Assembly: GCA_026770025.1 (NCBI GenBank)
Contig: JAMXDE010000017.1
Span: 248,001-312,000, forward strand
Source: Craspedostauros australis
Lineage: Eukaryota; Bacillariophyta; Bacillariophyceae; Mastogloiales; Achnanthaceae
Length of the DNA: 64,000 nucleotides
Direction: 5' to 3'
The translations under genes were made by a program, and so were the position numbers. Below, piece by piece: positions 50,358 to 61,779 of the stretch (position 1 is its first letter; each line of letters starts with the position of its first letter). The notes under the pieces are model-generated. The model was not told the DNA's origin, did not search any database, and saw only the letters and a program-made list of their open reading frames with translations.

Positions 50358-52011
50358 TTTGTCTTTGGCTTTGTGGTGTGTGTGCGGATTGTCAGGTGTG
50401 GGAGCTGGTCAAGTGGTGGGCTCTTGTGTGTCTGTCGTTCTATTCTGTGCTGTTCTGCGAATGTGTGTGCTTGTAGTGACTTGGTTGGTTGTTGTCTGTG
50501 TTGTGGCAGTTGTGATGGTTGTGATGGTTGTTGTCTTCGCTGTGGGAAGTTTTTATGGACACCTCGTGTCTTTCTCTCTCTCTTTCTCTCTCCATCCACA
50601 CCACGACCACTGTCGTCTTTCACATCTCTTCCATCCTCCCGTGTCATCTCCTCCCTCCCTTTCTTCTTCCCATCATCACACACAAGTGTTGTTGGTGCGG
50701 TGTCGTCGAAGATCAGCTTCGGTGTTGCTGCGTGGAGCTTCTTGTCGTGGTTGGAGCAACATTGCATTGCTCAGCGATGTCACGCACACTTGAGCCATGC
50801 TCACTCTTGTGCATGCGTTGTTCGTCAAAGACGGACTGACGTGGGTCATCGAACAGTGCGTTGGACGTTGATAAATCCATACTTGACATCACTTAACGCC
50901 ATGCAGACAAGTTGTCACTGTTCTGTGACTCGTGGACTCGCATGATTCCCACATCGTTCTTCTAACAAACACTCTTGCAAACCGGTGTACCACGTGGTCT
51001 TCGTCAACTCTTGTTCAGAATGGTATCTTTGAGGGTACCGGTCATCACATTTGATGGTACTGCGGAAGTCCTCAATGCGGTTTTTACTTGTTTACTATTA
51101 CTGAATCGACTGCGATGACCCCAACTCTCGACAAACGTGAATGGTTTGGACCAAACAGCGCCAAAGCCAACAACAACAACAACGGTGGTGGCTGAAACAA
51201 ACAACGACAAGAACAACGAGGCAACAGAACAAAGTGAGACACTGCGAGAAGGTAAGGAACAGCGCCACCAGCAGCGCCAACAGCAGCAGCCAGCGCCGCA
51301 ACGGGAAGACCGAGGCAACGCAACGATACCAACATCACCATCTTGTCTGGAAGGTGTGTTGAACGATGATGCGTCGCGTGCTTGGGCTTGGCCTTCCTGG
51401 GTTGGATGGGGTGACGATGACGACCAGGACTACGACGACGATGATGATGATGACGGGGGCATGGGAGTGATGATCGTTTGGTGGAGGAGGAGGTGGAGCG
51501 TCGTGATGATGTCGATAGGCGGACATTGGAGACCAAGTGGATGTTGTTCATCAACCTGACGGCTTTCCTGTGTGACGCAGACCAACCGACTACCTAACGT
51601 CGACCACGGCACGGCGTCAGCGTTCGTAGACGATGATCGATGTGTGCCAGGAGATGGCGTTTGTTTGCAGCGAGCACATCACATCAATCCAACAACATCG
51701 GAGGACATTTTCTCACACCAACTTGTTGCTCATTTCTGGACTCATGCTCAATCACGTCATGCTGATGCAACCAACAAACGAACGCTTGGATGGATGGATG
51801 TGTGGCTGAATCAATTCATTGATGGACCGTCCCAATCAATACCTTGCGCCACTGGCTGTGCTCGTGCAATCATGTTGTCCAATCTCGACATGACTTGGTT
51901 GGTTGATGGCGCTTCCTGAAACTCTGTCTCAATCCACGATGATGACAACGGCGACAACAACAACAGAACACAACGAGTTTTTACACCAACACACAAATAT
52001 AACTGCACAAA
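50358..52011. promoter_or_regulatory. Long divergent region between the ABCG and RPL23 genes
   Basis: 1.65 kb that must include both promoters. It contains a TGTGTTG/TGATGGT-rich patch (50380-50550), CT-rich runs (50570-50680), CAACAA/CAGCGCCA-rich DNA (51165-51300) and GAC/GAT triplets (51410-51460). Several open frames of 100-150 codons follow these simple repeats and lack any domain. I call none of them. Confidence 0.4.
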
Positions 52012-52443
52012 ATGGTTGAGAAAGGAAGCCGTGGAAGATCTCTTGCCGCCGGAATCAAGCACAAGGTTTCGGCCGGTCTGCCAACCGCTGCCGTCGTGAA
52101 CTGTGCTGACAACTCCGGTGCCAAGAACCTCAGAATCATCGCTGTTTGCAATATTGGAGGACGCCTGAACCGTCTCCCAAAGGCCGGATCAGGTGACATG
52201 GTCATGTGCTCCGTCAAGAAGGGAAAGCCAGAGCTCCGAAAGAAGGTCCTCCCAGGTATCATCGTCCGACAACGCAAGTCCTTCCGACGCAAGGAAGGTG
52301 TCTTCATCCACTTCGAGGACAGCGCCGGTGTCATCGTCAACAACAAGGGTGAAATGAAGGGATCTGCTGTTTCCGGACCAGTCGCCAAGGAATGTGCTGA
52401 GCTCTGGCCACGTATCGCCTCCAACGCAGGATCCATCTTGTAA
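52012..52443 (+). CDS. RPL23: 60S ribosomal protein L23 (uL14)
   Basis: 143 aa in a single exon (140 is usual in eukaryotes). The uL14 signature is clear: [16 protein letters not shown] near residues 30-45, then [19 protein letters not shown] and [27 protein letters not shown] (given in part). The C-terminus [20 protein letters not shown] is the eukaryotic form. The protein sits on the 60S face near the sarcin-ricin loop and takes part in an intersubunit bridge. Codon use is strongly biased (CGA/CGC Arg, AAG Lys, TCC Ser), as for a highly expressed gene. The leader is A/C-rich just before the ATG. Confidence 0.97.
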   Translation: MVEKGSRGRSLAAGIKHKVSAGLPTAAVVNCADNSGAKNLRIIAVCNIGGRLNRLPKAGSGDMVMCSVKKGKPELRKKVLPGIIVRQRKSFRRKEGVFIHFEDSAGVIVNNKGEMKGSAVSGPVAKECAELWPRIASNAGSIL

Positions 52444-52991
52444 GCGGCGACTCGAGCAAACAAACTGAAAACCTAAACAAATCCTATACCCCCACTTTAT
52501 CAGTCGTTGTTGCACAACCGTGTGCTGTGCAGCAGGAAATATGAACCGCAAGGTTGTACTCTATCCATGCCAGGGATGTTGCGGTGCATAGGGTTGCACG
52601 ACTATTCCACCTGCAGAGCATCAAAGCCAAGGATAGTACAAGAAACTCCAACACAATCCAATTGCCTGAATCCGAGTCTAATCTTACCTGTAGACATTGA
52701 TGGACACGATGGAACCAATCAACGATGAGAACCCTTCGGATGCAAAAAACGAAGTGATGCCAAACGGAACACTCCACATCAGCGTCACACAGCGCATCAT
52801 CCTCGCGGAAAGACGTCACTCGCGACGTTGCTGCACCGCGCAAGGGCGCAAATCCAAGGAGAGGGGCTGTATCTTTCCATTCTGCTGCTCAATCGTACTC
52901 CCGCAATCCACTGCATCACCCACAAATCAAAGACTTTGGCAATACATCATCTCCAGACGACTCTTCCTCTGCTCAAGTCCAATCCACGACC
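52444..52991. promoter_or_regulatory. RPL23 3' end and promoter of the pentapeptide gene
   Basis: 548 bp between two plus-strand genes. No ORF of note and no element that I can name. Confidence 0.4.
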
Positions 52992-53999
52992 ATGAAGTAC
53001 ACCATCTCCGCCGCGGCGCTGTCGCTGTTCCTGCTGTCTCTCGCGGATCCAACAACGGCCTTCCTTCCCATCGGCATGCACTCGTCGACACGATCCAGCA
53101 CAGCCCAGCATGCCTTCTGGAGGAATTCTGATGACGCAACTCGCAATGACGAGAAACGCAACACGCTGGCAGCCACGATCGTGATGGCCATCGCACTGAC
53201 GTGCAGCAGCCCAGCGTGGGCCGTCAGCGGAGGTGGTCTGGATTATGCCAACATCGACATCTCTGGACAGGACTTCGGTGACGGGTCCTACAAGGGCAAG
53301 GACTTCACCCAGGTCATTGCCAAGAACACCAACTTTGCCAAGTCCAATCTGCAAGGATGCCGATTTTACAAGGCCTATTTGGTAGGTTCGGTTGTTCTGT
53401 GGCGTATGTGTGTAGCGTGATGTGGTGTGTTGCAGTGCGATGCAGTGCGGCACATGGCGATGCGGGATGAGATGGCCTCGTGAGGTCATACTGAGTTCGG
53501 TGGGCACCAGAGCATACTGGGTTACGATTTGTTCAAGGACGGGATCTCATCTTCGTTTGCTTCCTTGCCTCCTTTCTCTCTATCTCCCCTGCTGTTTGCG
53601 TTCGCTCCGTGGGGCATGATGTGGATTCATCTCTTCTCTCTAACCCCACAAACTCAATCACAATGCAATCAACGCAATGCTCCAACACATACTGCATGCA
53701 TTTGAACCGCAAACTCACGCTCCCAACAAAAACAGGTCAACACCAACTTCGAGGCCGCCGATCTGCGCGGTGCCTCCCTCGAGGATACCAGCATGGATGG
53801 CGCCAACATGAAGGACGCCATCGCTGTCGGTTCCTATTTTTCCAAATCCATCCTCGATGTTGCCTCCGTGGAGAATGCCGATTTTACCGATGCTCAATTT
53901 CCGCTCAAAACGCAACCGCTTCTGTGTCTACGCAATGATCTCACTGGAACCAATCCTGTCACTGGCGCTGATACCCGAGAATCGGCGATGTGTCCGTAA
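52992..53999 (+). CDS. Thylakoid-lumen pentapeptide-repeat protein, two exons
   Basis: Exons 52992-53381 and 53736-53999; the 354-nt intron has GTAGGT...AACAG ends and is phase 0; 217 aa. The N-terminus carries three targeting parts in order: signal peptide (YTISAAALSLFLLSLADP), TAF/LP with Phe at +1 and a short transit stretch, then a second hydrophobic segment (TIVMAIALTCSSPAWA) ending AWA, a thylakoid processing site. This is the layout for lumen delivery through four membranes. The mature part has A(D/N)LxG-type pentapeptides: YANIDISGQDFGDGSYKGKD, NTNFAKSNLQGCRF, and in exon 2 NTNFEAADLRGASLEDTSMDGANMKDA. These repeats form a right-handed beta-helix. It resembles the TL15/TL17 lumenal pentapeptide proteins of plants; the biochemical role is unknown. 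Confidence 0.9.
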
Positions 54000-54235
54000 G
54001 CATTGATGGAGAGAGAGAAAAAGATAACGGCAAATCGCAATCGCAATCGTAATTCATTGGACAGCAGCTACAGCAAATGAATTATCGTCATGCATGGCAA
54101 TCACATAGTGCCACAAGACAAACAGCTAAACACACAGGCACACATACGCACGCAGACTCATGCACAAAAAGAGAGAGAAAGAAAGAGAGACAACATATTC
54201 TGCAAGAGGACGACACCTACTTTCTCATTGCTTGT
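54000..54235. other. Short convergent intergenic region
   Basis: 236 bp between convergent stops, with a GAGAGAAAGA-type purine run near 54170-54195. No gene. Confidence 0.5.
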
Positions 54236-57200
54236 CTATTCGTTCTGTATGCTCGCTTTGGACTCGTCGTCCGTTATCCCGAATAACTCGAGACAATGTT
54301 GATGATCGGCTGGATGTCCCCAGCCACCATACCCCTTGCGTGCCTTGCGAGTTTTTTTCACCGGTGGCGTGGAAAGATTGGCATTCGTCGGCACCTCGAA
54401 GCTCATCATCAGCTGTTTGCCCTTCACGATGTTGGCTTGTAGGCGTTTCATCATTGCATGCATGTTCTTCTCGTGCATGCCACCTTCCAATCCAATGTGG
54501 ATGGCCTGCGGTTTGGACGGCGATACAACGTATTCAGGAAGGATACCCTTGGCCATGAGATGGACCATGGACCAGTCCCTGTCGCAAAGTGTCACAGAGT
54601 AACGGAGAGCAGGGGATGTACGAATACGAAGGTTTGGTACCATGACGTTTGAAGCGCCCGGTGCCATACAAGACGAAAATGGAAGGAAGACAAGAAAGCA
54701 ACAGCAGCATCGCTGTGAGTTTGTGTGCTGTGATCGATCCCATGCGTGCACTCTGCCATGCACTCTTTCACCCAGCCAGCCACCCATTCGTTCATTCATT
54801 CATCTATTCATTCATCCGGTCGTTCATGATGCCCATTGATCAAAAAACAGCACCTACCAGTTGTAATCATCAAACGTGCAGTACTCTTTGGCACCCGACC
54901 GGATCTTGGCATAGATAGCACGATCGATCGCCATCGGCCCAGTCACGAACACCTTGTGAATGAACTTGTTCACTTCAAATCGTTTGCCCTTCAGCGTCGA
55001 TTGCATGAAGCCTTCGGTGGGATCCAACGTCACGCCAAAGTACCGTTCGCGGTATCCACCTCGATCGATGGCGCGGTAGGCCTCGACAAGGGTGCGATAG
55101 ATCATCGGCGCGATGACGTAATCCTCCTCCAAAAACAGAAAGGCACGCGCGTTGCCAAGTTTGACGCTGCCGAAGACCTGATTGAGTAACCACGTGAAAT
55201 GGTGCTTGCAGCATGTGATCTTGGCCTCGCGTTTGTGAAGGTAGGTGTCGCCAGCGTAGTCGATGTTCAATTTGGGATCGTCTCCAGGGAAGGTATCGGG
55301 ATGTTCCAAGCAGGAGAATGGATGAAAGACTTGGATGATATCAAACTCATCTTCTCGCTTCAATTCTTCGACGAATTCCACAACCTCCGCAACTCTGCCA
55401 TCGTGCGAAATGATGACGGGGACTCGATCTCGCGGAAAGTCGGACTGGCGCAGAGACGCAATGGCCTCCTTCAGATAATCCACGCGTTGGTACACCATGT
55501 ACACGAACGGAAATGTCTCCGTGGCAAAGTTGATGGGATCAGGTCCCGACGATTTCTCGACGGTCTTCTCCTTCTTGGCTGGCATGTTGACGGGGGTAAT
55601 CTGTCCCAAGTTGCTCGCATCGATCTTGAGATCCTCAAAGCTTGCTATTCCTCGCAATCCACCGGTACTTTTCGGTTGTTGCGTCACCTTGCCAAACATC
55701 TCCAACGGATGGTTCAATTCCTTCCACATTCGCTTGGCCAGCGGCGTGATAATGAACTCAGGTGCCTCGGTATCGTAAGATTTTCCGTCCTCAACTACGA
55801 CACGCAGACGCGTGCGTGTGGGCACGTTATCCGTCACTCCCTGCGCCAACCCACGCGCATCGTCCTGCTTCAGGCGACGGTCCAACCAAATGTCGATCGA
55901 TCCTTCCTGCAACGACGCCGCGCCTTGCGCATGTTCGCTGAGCACCGTCAGGCGCTGATTCGAATCTTCAATCGAAGCATGCGTTGGCATGGGGAAAACC
56001 TGGGACTGGATGGGCATGTCGTCACGGAAATAATGCGTGTCGAAGTTGTATCCATTCAAATCCGTGTGGAAGACTCCGGCATTGGCTATATCTCCCGAGA
56101 AGCGCACAAACCATTCCTCATTGGCCGTCTGCAAGTCGGTCTCGTAGATGAAATCGATGACCGTTGCAGATTCCCCATTCGGTGGTTTCTTCACGACGAC
56201 GGTGCGTTTCCAAAACTCCGTCTCAAGCACGTATCCATCCTCCGAGATGGTTGATTCCTGAACATCGTGATGTTGGAGCTTGCCGGGAAAGAAGAGGTAG
56301 GCACCGCCCTTGCTCACCTTCCAGACCATCCATTCCTCGCGGATGGGATGCGTCATGAGACCGTTCTCATCGAATTGAACCGTGCCTTCGCCGCCGCCAG
56401 GCACTTCGCACGGTAACTGCGCCAATTTCGTCTTGCGCGGCGGGACGACAACATCACCGCAGACTTGATCGAACTCCACCGGATTGTAGACAAGGATCTT
56501 TGCATCCGGAGCGCACAGATTCTGGCTCAACCCGCGCGGCGCATCGGACTGCCAGCACGCCTTGAGGGTATGCAGATCAAATCCATGCCCGTCCACATCA
56601 CCCAACAGCTGAGGTGCGATCTTGCTTTGCAACGATCCAATGGCGGCATGGATGCGCTTGGCGTAATCGAGGACGACGTGCGTTTTGGCCGTGCCCGTGA
56701 CGCCATCGTGATGCTGAAAGAGACTGAGCGCACGCCGTTCGTCTTGCAGATCCGTGCGCGAATACCCGAGCTTGCTGGCCGCGAAGAGAAGGCGTTCCAA
56801 TTTCCGATCCAACGCCTTGTCAAAGATGCGCGACGTGAAGTAGCCGCTCCAGTAGTCCTGCTCGCGGTCGGCGTACGTGAAGAAGCTGCCCTTGAGGATG
56901 GGTGGTTCGAATTTGCCCATGACGGCCTCGAAGTATTGCGACAACGTGCCAAACTGGATGGACACGTTGTCGACATTGTCGTTGATGTAATCAAAGATAC
57001 GCTGATAATTCTCAAACTGATAGTCGGCCTCACGCACGGATTGGTACCGAAAGTCATCGCCGAGCGGCGCCAGCACGACGTTGGATCGATACAGGTTGGC
57101 CTTCTTGCGGTACTGATCCAACAGCAGAAGCGACCGCTCCTCCACGTTGCTGTCATCAATCGGCTTGACGTTCTTCTTCCACGGACACTTGCCGTAATTG

Positions 57201-58525
57201 GCGAAGCCGCCCTTGTTCTTGCTACCGCCGTTGTGAAATCCTTGCACGCGCGCAAAATCGAATTGGCAGCACACGCTGGGATCGGGGCCACACGTATGCG
57301 GTACGTCGTACGAGAAGAAGGGCATGGTGTGCGTGAAAATATCGTGCTGACCATCGTTGTCCCACGTCTGGCGCCACATGAATTCGAGCTGCTTGTGCTT
57401 GGCCAGTTCCTTCTTGACGGCGTAGTGGACGCGCTGGATGAGCATGCCGTGGAAACCGTACTTTTGGAGGAGATAGGCCATGGTAGGGGAGTAACCGAAG
57501 GGATCGATGGACCAGCCGTATTTCGGCAGATATTCTTTGCCGCCAAAGGCGGACGTGATGAAATCGTGGCCTTCCTGCAGCTGGATCTCCATGGCGTAAA
57601 GCTGCGTATTGGCCTCATCGGGTTGCACCCACCCGCCCGTGACGAACTCGAGCTGTCCATTGGCCAACAGTTGCTTCGTGAGCTGCTGCACATCGGCTGA
57701 CTGCTCCTTCCACCACCATTCGAAGTAACTGATCTCGGCCCAAATGAACTTGCGCCGCGCATCCTTGGCCAACGACTCCACGACGCTGGATAGGATCGTC
57801 TTGGTCTGAGACTGGAAGTACTGATCGAACGTCTTGATCCAACCCGGATCGCAATGCGAATGCGGTACGACGAAGATCTGGAGGGGACGCGAGTCGTCGA
57901 CGGGTTGCACGTCCCATCCTTGCTTCCAGACGCCGCCGTCGGGGTTGTCGAACGGGAGCGTGCGCGCCATCTGTCGCATGTCGATCATCTCCTTGGCGTT
58001 GGGCGTGACTTTGGGTGTGGCGTGGATCGGTGACGTGTGCGTCGTTTGCGCGATCTGTGGCACTTTGTGCATGTCTCCCTTCTGCATAACTTGCTGGACG
58101 TTCGCGATCATATCGTTCGTATCCACATGCTTGCTCTTTGTTGTGCGCATGAGGAAGACGGTGAGGACGATCCAAATGCCAATGAGCAAGCAGAGGACGA
58201 GCACCATGCAGCATGTCAGCAGGCGACCCGACTTTTTGTTCCTGTCGGACTTCTTGCGCTTCTTTTTGGATTGTCGTTGCCGTTGTTTGTGGCCGTGCAA
58301 GTCTGCGTGCTGTTGGACGCTATTGTTGTTGTTTTTGTTGCTGTGACTGGCGGTGGCTGCATTGTGATCCGGCTGCTTCCCACTTCTGCTTTTGGCTTCA
58401 TTCCTGGAAGAAGGATGTGATACGTTGGAGGTTGGCGGAGTGATGCATGACAGATCGACGCTGTTGCCGCTGTTCACGCCAACATTCGCGTTGCCGCTGT
58501 TCTTCGTTCTCGACCGGATCGGCAT
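54236..58525 (-). CDS. Alpha-mannosidase II (GH38) fused to GlcNAc-transferase II (GT16), two exons
   Basis: Exons complement 58525-54858 and 54578-54236; the 279-nt intron (GTAGGT...GACAG) splits a Trp codon. 1,336 aa. ATG 58525 is used because the longer frame starts at TTG. Residues 1-100 are a basic cytosolic tail, about 103-128 a type II membrane anchor (TCCMVLVLCLLIGIWIVLTV), then a stem. GH38 part: VVPHSHCDPGWIKTFDQYF (zinc His/Asp, near 222), YGWSIDPFGYSPTM with the nucleophile Asp (near 338), HHDGVTGTAK (near 608) and beta domains to about 980. GT16 part from about 1005: VYMVYQRVDYLKEAI, VIISHDGR, VFHPFS, REAKITCCKHHFTWLL, FLFLEEDYVIAP (metal EED) and FDDYNW|DWSMVHL across the intron, ending with HIGLEGGMHEKN. 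ManII removes two mannoses and GnT-II adds GlcNAc to the exposed arm, so the two activities are consecutive in Golgi N-glycan processing. Confidence 0.9.
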
Positions 58526-59274
58526 GGTTGCGGATTGCCAATGAAGAGGGAAGAAGAGGAGGGCGCCGCGGAAGGAAGGAGAGAAAGCAGGAGTGCTCGT
58601 TGATGGATGCTGTCTCCTTCGCCTTGCACTCAAAGATTCAATGGCCTATTCTCCCCATCCAACGTCCCAACAAGGCAGTTTGCGAGAGAGTATTATACTT
58701 CGGAGCTTCACTCTGCCCTCTATCTCTCTGTCTCTCTGCTTGATGCCTGGGTTACGGATGACTCTATGTTGAATGTACAATACGAAAGATGTAATAGGCA
58801 AGACCAGTGGCAACCAGGTCTCGACACAGAGACGGAGGTGCGGGCTCTCCAAGGAGAGGTGATGGTGATGATGATGACTGCGTCTTGAGTGAAGGCTCTG
58901 CTCTTGTTTTCTCGCATTGTCGCTGGTTGGTTTTGTGTTGCTGTGAATCGTCACACCATTCATTTCTCGGTTTTTGGTTATCCACGACTCGGATGCTTCC
59001 AGTCTTTTTGCGACATTTTTCTTCCCTCTTGGGGTGGGGACTTGGTTCAATCCGAGCATCCAAGCACATCTCCTCCATCATTCATGTACAATCTGCTGCG
59101 AACGTATGACATGGGCTGCACTACATGGTTACATTTCAGCATAAGTTTATCACTATGCTGTGCTGCTGCTCCACATCTTCACAAAGTGCGGTGTTCCACC
59201 CAAGCACGATCTATGCATCGCAACCCAACACGGTCGTACTCGTGGATTTCATGCTATCGTTATTCTTCTCCAGT
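58526..59274. other. Upstream of the fusion gene; 3' side of the INSIG-like gene
   Basis: 749 bp containing the fusion-gene promoter and leader. Purine-rich near 58540-58600 and GATGGTGATGATGATGA near 58860. No separate gene seen. Confidence 0.4.
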
Positions 59275-60393
59275 TCAATCCGGCATGCGGGACATCACAT
59301 CGCGGATGATGGCGATATCGTAGGGATCTTCGTCATACCGATCGAAACAGCTGCGGCACATGACATACCCTCGTCCGCGACAGCTGGAGCACTGCACGCT
59401 GCGTCCACCCATGGCGACGTACGTTCCCACGCCGTCGCAGTTGGGACATTCTGCACGTCGTGTGTCATTGCACACTTGGCATGGCTCTTCCTTCTTCTTT
59501 TCTATGGTTTTCGCACCCAAATAATCCCAAAACCCGCGCGCCAAATTGCCGTTAGCGGGACCGCCCAGGAAGTAGACGGGGAGGATCCACAGCGGAAAGA
59601 ACCCCGTCTCGCCTGCATCCGTGTAGTGGTACTGCTGCAGCAGCGTGATCAATGCCACCTCTATCAGCGGCCCGCCCAGCCCCGTCGCGGCGCTCGTCAC
59701 GAATCCGCTGCGCGTGTTGTCCAATCGCCAGAATCCCACGGCCGCGATAGCCGACATCACGTTGAGGATTGTGGTGCGGTCGTATTCTCCAGAATAGAAG
59801 AGGATTCCGCTGAGCCAATATTGGAACGTGAAGATGGCGATGCCGACCATGATCTTGGGTCCGGATGGATGCAGCGCAGCGTCCGTCTTGTCCTCCAGGA
59901 TGTGATCCAACACGATGTAGAGCCAACCGATCAGGAAGCCGGCCAGTCCGAACAGTTCGGGGACCCACCAGGCCGTGGTCAGCGCCGGAAACTCGGGCGA
60001 TGTGCTCCACAGCTGGAAGATGATCGGGTTGTCGTATTGCAGCACGTGGAAGGCGCTGTGATAGGCATCGAGGAAGGGTCCCAGGATCGCGCCGGACAGC
60101 GTCATCAACAATGAGAATTGTGCGGATCGAACGGGACGTTCTGTGATGGCGGCGTGCCATGGCACATTGTTGTTGCTGTTGTTGTTGTCATTCGATGATG
60201 CCTGCAATGATGTTGATGATCGAGTGGACCACGATGGAATTGCCAATGTTGGTTGTGCGGCTTCTTGTGATGTTGCGATTCCTCTGTGTGGCCGAATCGG
60301 AAAGGATGTCACATCCGAAACAGCGGCAAGGCAGAGCAACGCCAACGGCAGCAGCAAGCACTTCGTACCATCACGATAGTTGCGCATCCGCAT
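59275..60393 (-). CDS. INSIG-like membrane protein with DnaJ-type zinc finger, plastid or secretory
   Basis: 372 aa from ATG 60393. Start chosen because it opens a signal peptide (CLLLPLALLCLAAV, ending VTSF/PIRP with Phe at +1); upstream frame is polar. Residues 85-290 have several membrane spans with GAILGPFLDAYHSAF, WWVPELFGLAGFLIGWLYIVLDHI, FTFQYWLSGILF and FWRLDNTRSGFVTSAATGLGGPLIEVALI. The last resembles the D-x-SRSG motif of the INSIG family, ER proteins that bind sterols and SREBP pathway partners in animals; similarity is by eye and partial. Residues about 305-352 have four Cys pairs: CQVC, CPNC, CSSC, CRSC, with the DnaJ/BSD2 spacing (CxxCxGxG-like). The combination with a plastid-type leader would argue for a plastid-membrane protein and not an ER sterol sensor. 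Confidence 0.7.
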   Translation of the reverse strand: MRMRNYRDGTKCLLLPLALLCLAAVSDVTSFPIRPHRGIATSQEAAQPTLAIPSWSTRSSTSLQASSNDNNNSNNNVPWHAAITERPVRSAQFSLLMTLSGAILGPFLDAYHSAFHVLQYDNPIIFQLWSTSPEFPALTTAWWVPELFGLAGFLIGWLYIVLDHILEDKTDAALHPSGPKIMVGIAIFTFQYWLSGILFYSGEYDRTTILNVMSAIAAVGFWRLDNTRSGFVTSAATGLGGPLIEVALITLLQQYHYTDAGETGFFPLWILPVYFLGGPANGNLARGFWDYLGAKTIEKKKEEPCQVCNDTRRAECPNCDGVGTYVAMGGRSVQCSSCRGRGYVMCRSCFDRYDEDPYDIAIIRDVMSRMPD

Positions 60394-61779
60394 GATGTCC
60401 TTGGTGTACGAGTATGCGTGGGTCTCATTCAATGTCTCTGTTGCTGTTCGCCTTTGGTTTGGATCGCATCGGCTTGAGTTGATTTGACTTGGTTGTCTGG
60501 TGATGCGACGATGTGTGGTTGGATGGTGTTTGTCGGGTGATGTCGGTGGACATTTCATGTGATGGTTTTCGATGGCGTCATATCCGAGTCTATGGAAGTA
60601 ATCTAGATGCTTTCGGCGTCGTACCATCGTGTCTACATCCACAACAACTACGACCTATGTACATCGAAATCAATTCCGACATCTTGTTACAGCATGTCTG
60701 ATTCTCCCATACCTCTCCGATCCACCACATCCATCACACCTTCACAGCACATGTGCAATCTTATTCTATATTGGATCGTTGCACTTCCGCCACACCGGGG
60801 CAGCATGCCATCGGCACGAAACGATGTCCAATTGACCTCTCACGCAGTGCCATCTCGCCTCCAAGATTGGAGTTGCTGAGGGTTTGACACGATTGCCACA
60901 TGCCATGGAATAGCGCCATCAGAGGACCTCTGGCAATCCATTTGGCGAGATGGCAATGGCCGATCTCCGTTGCGACCGAATGAACAACCGAGTCCAAGTC
61001 ATTACGAACACTCGTGATTGTGTCCCACTTCGCACCCCAAGTTTCTGGCGGTTTCTCTTCGTCCAAACGAGAGGCCTCCCATGTTCGTCGCTAGCAAGAT
61101 CGTCGATGCCCAGAGTGAACCCTGCGTCGCGACTCCGCCTGAAGTCTTGGCCGCATTACGCACGATCGACGTCCGAGTATCTTTGGCCACTCGCGGCCTC
61201 ACTACCTGCTGCTGATTTATTGTCTTGGATCGGGCGTCTGGCTCTTGATTCCGCCAAACAGTCCTCGTTGGAACATAGAAGAGCAACAAATCCACCACTC
61301 AGTGAATCTTGGATGTCAAGACAGAGCAATCCGTTCTGTTTCATTCTCACAAAATCCAATGCGAACGCAAACACAGATGATGCTAAGGACAAGGTCACGT
61401 AAGAGGTCCACGAACAGCACCGCAAAGAAGGCGAGCGTTTCTCATCTGATCGTCTGTGCACACGAAGCAATCACTATCCTCTCCTCTCCTCTGCTACATA
61501 CTCCACTCTGCTCTGCTCTACTCTGCTATACTCCAATCTTTCAACTCAACTTGACTTGCTTTAACTCACCTCCAGACTCATCTCAACTCACGCCAGCGCA
61601 CCGCACTCCAGCGTAGTTTCAATCTCTTTGCTTCTCCCTCTCTGCGGTGCTATGCCGCTCCCCAAAGAAAGTGAGCGATCTCTTCGCCGAGATTGCAAAT
61701 CTCAGCATGTCTGCTCATAAAATCTCGATCACAATTACAATCATCCACATCATCAATCACAACAGAACATCAATCCATC
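60394..61779. promoter_or_regulatory. Divergent intergenic region
   Basis: 1.39 kb between the starts at 60393 (-) and 61780 (+). It contains CTCTGCTCTACTCTGC-type pyrimidine repeats (about 61480-61540) upstream of the plus-strand gene. Open frames of up to 150 codons in it have no recognisable features. Confidence 0.4.

Noticed and set aside
48054..50945. Plus-strand frames of 457 and 398 codons
   Set aside because: They lie antisense to the ABCG exons, which carry all the ABC motifs on the minus strand.
51084..51559. Frames of 140-156 codons upstream of RPL23
   Set aside because: They read CAA/CAG and GAC/GAT simple repeats, overlap on both strands, and have no features.
56465..57762. 411-codon frames on both strands
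   Set aside because: Shadows of the GH38 region of the fusion gene.
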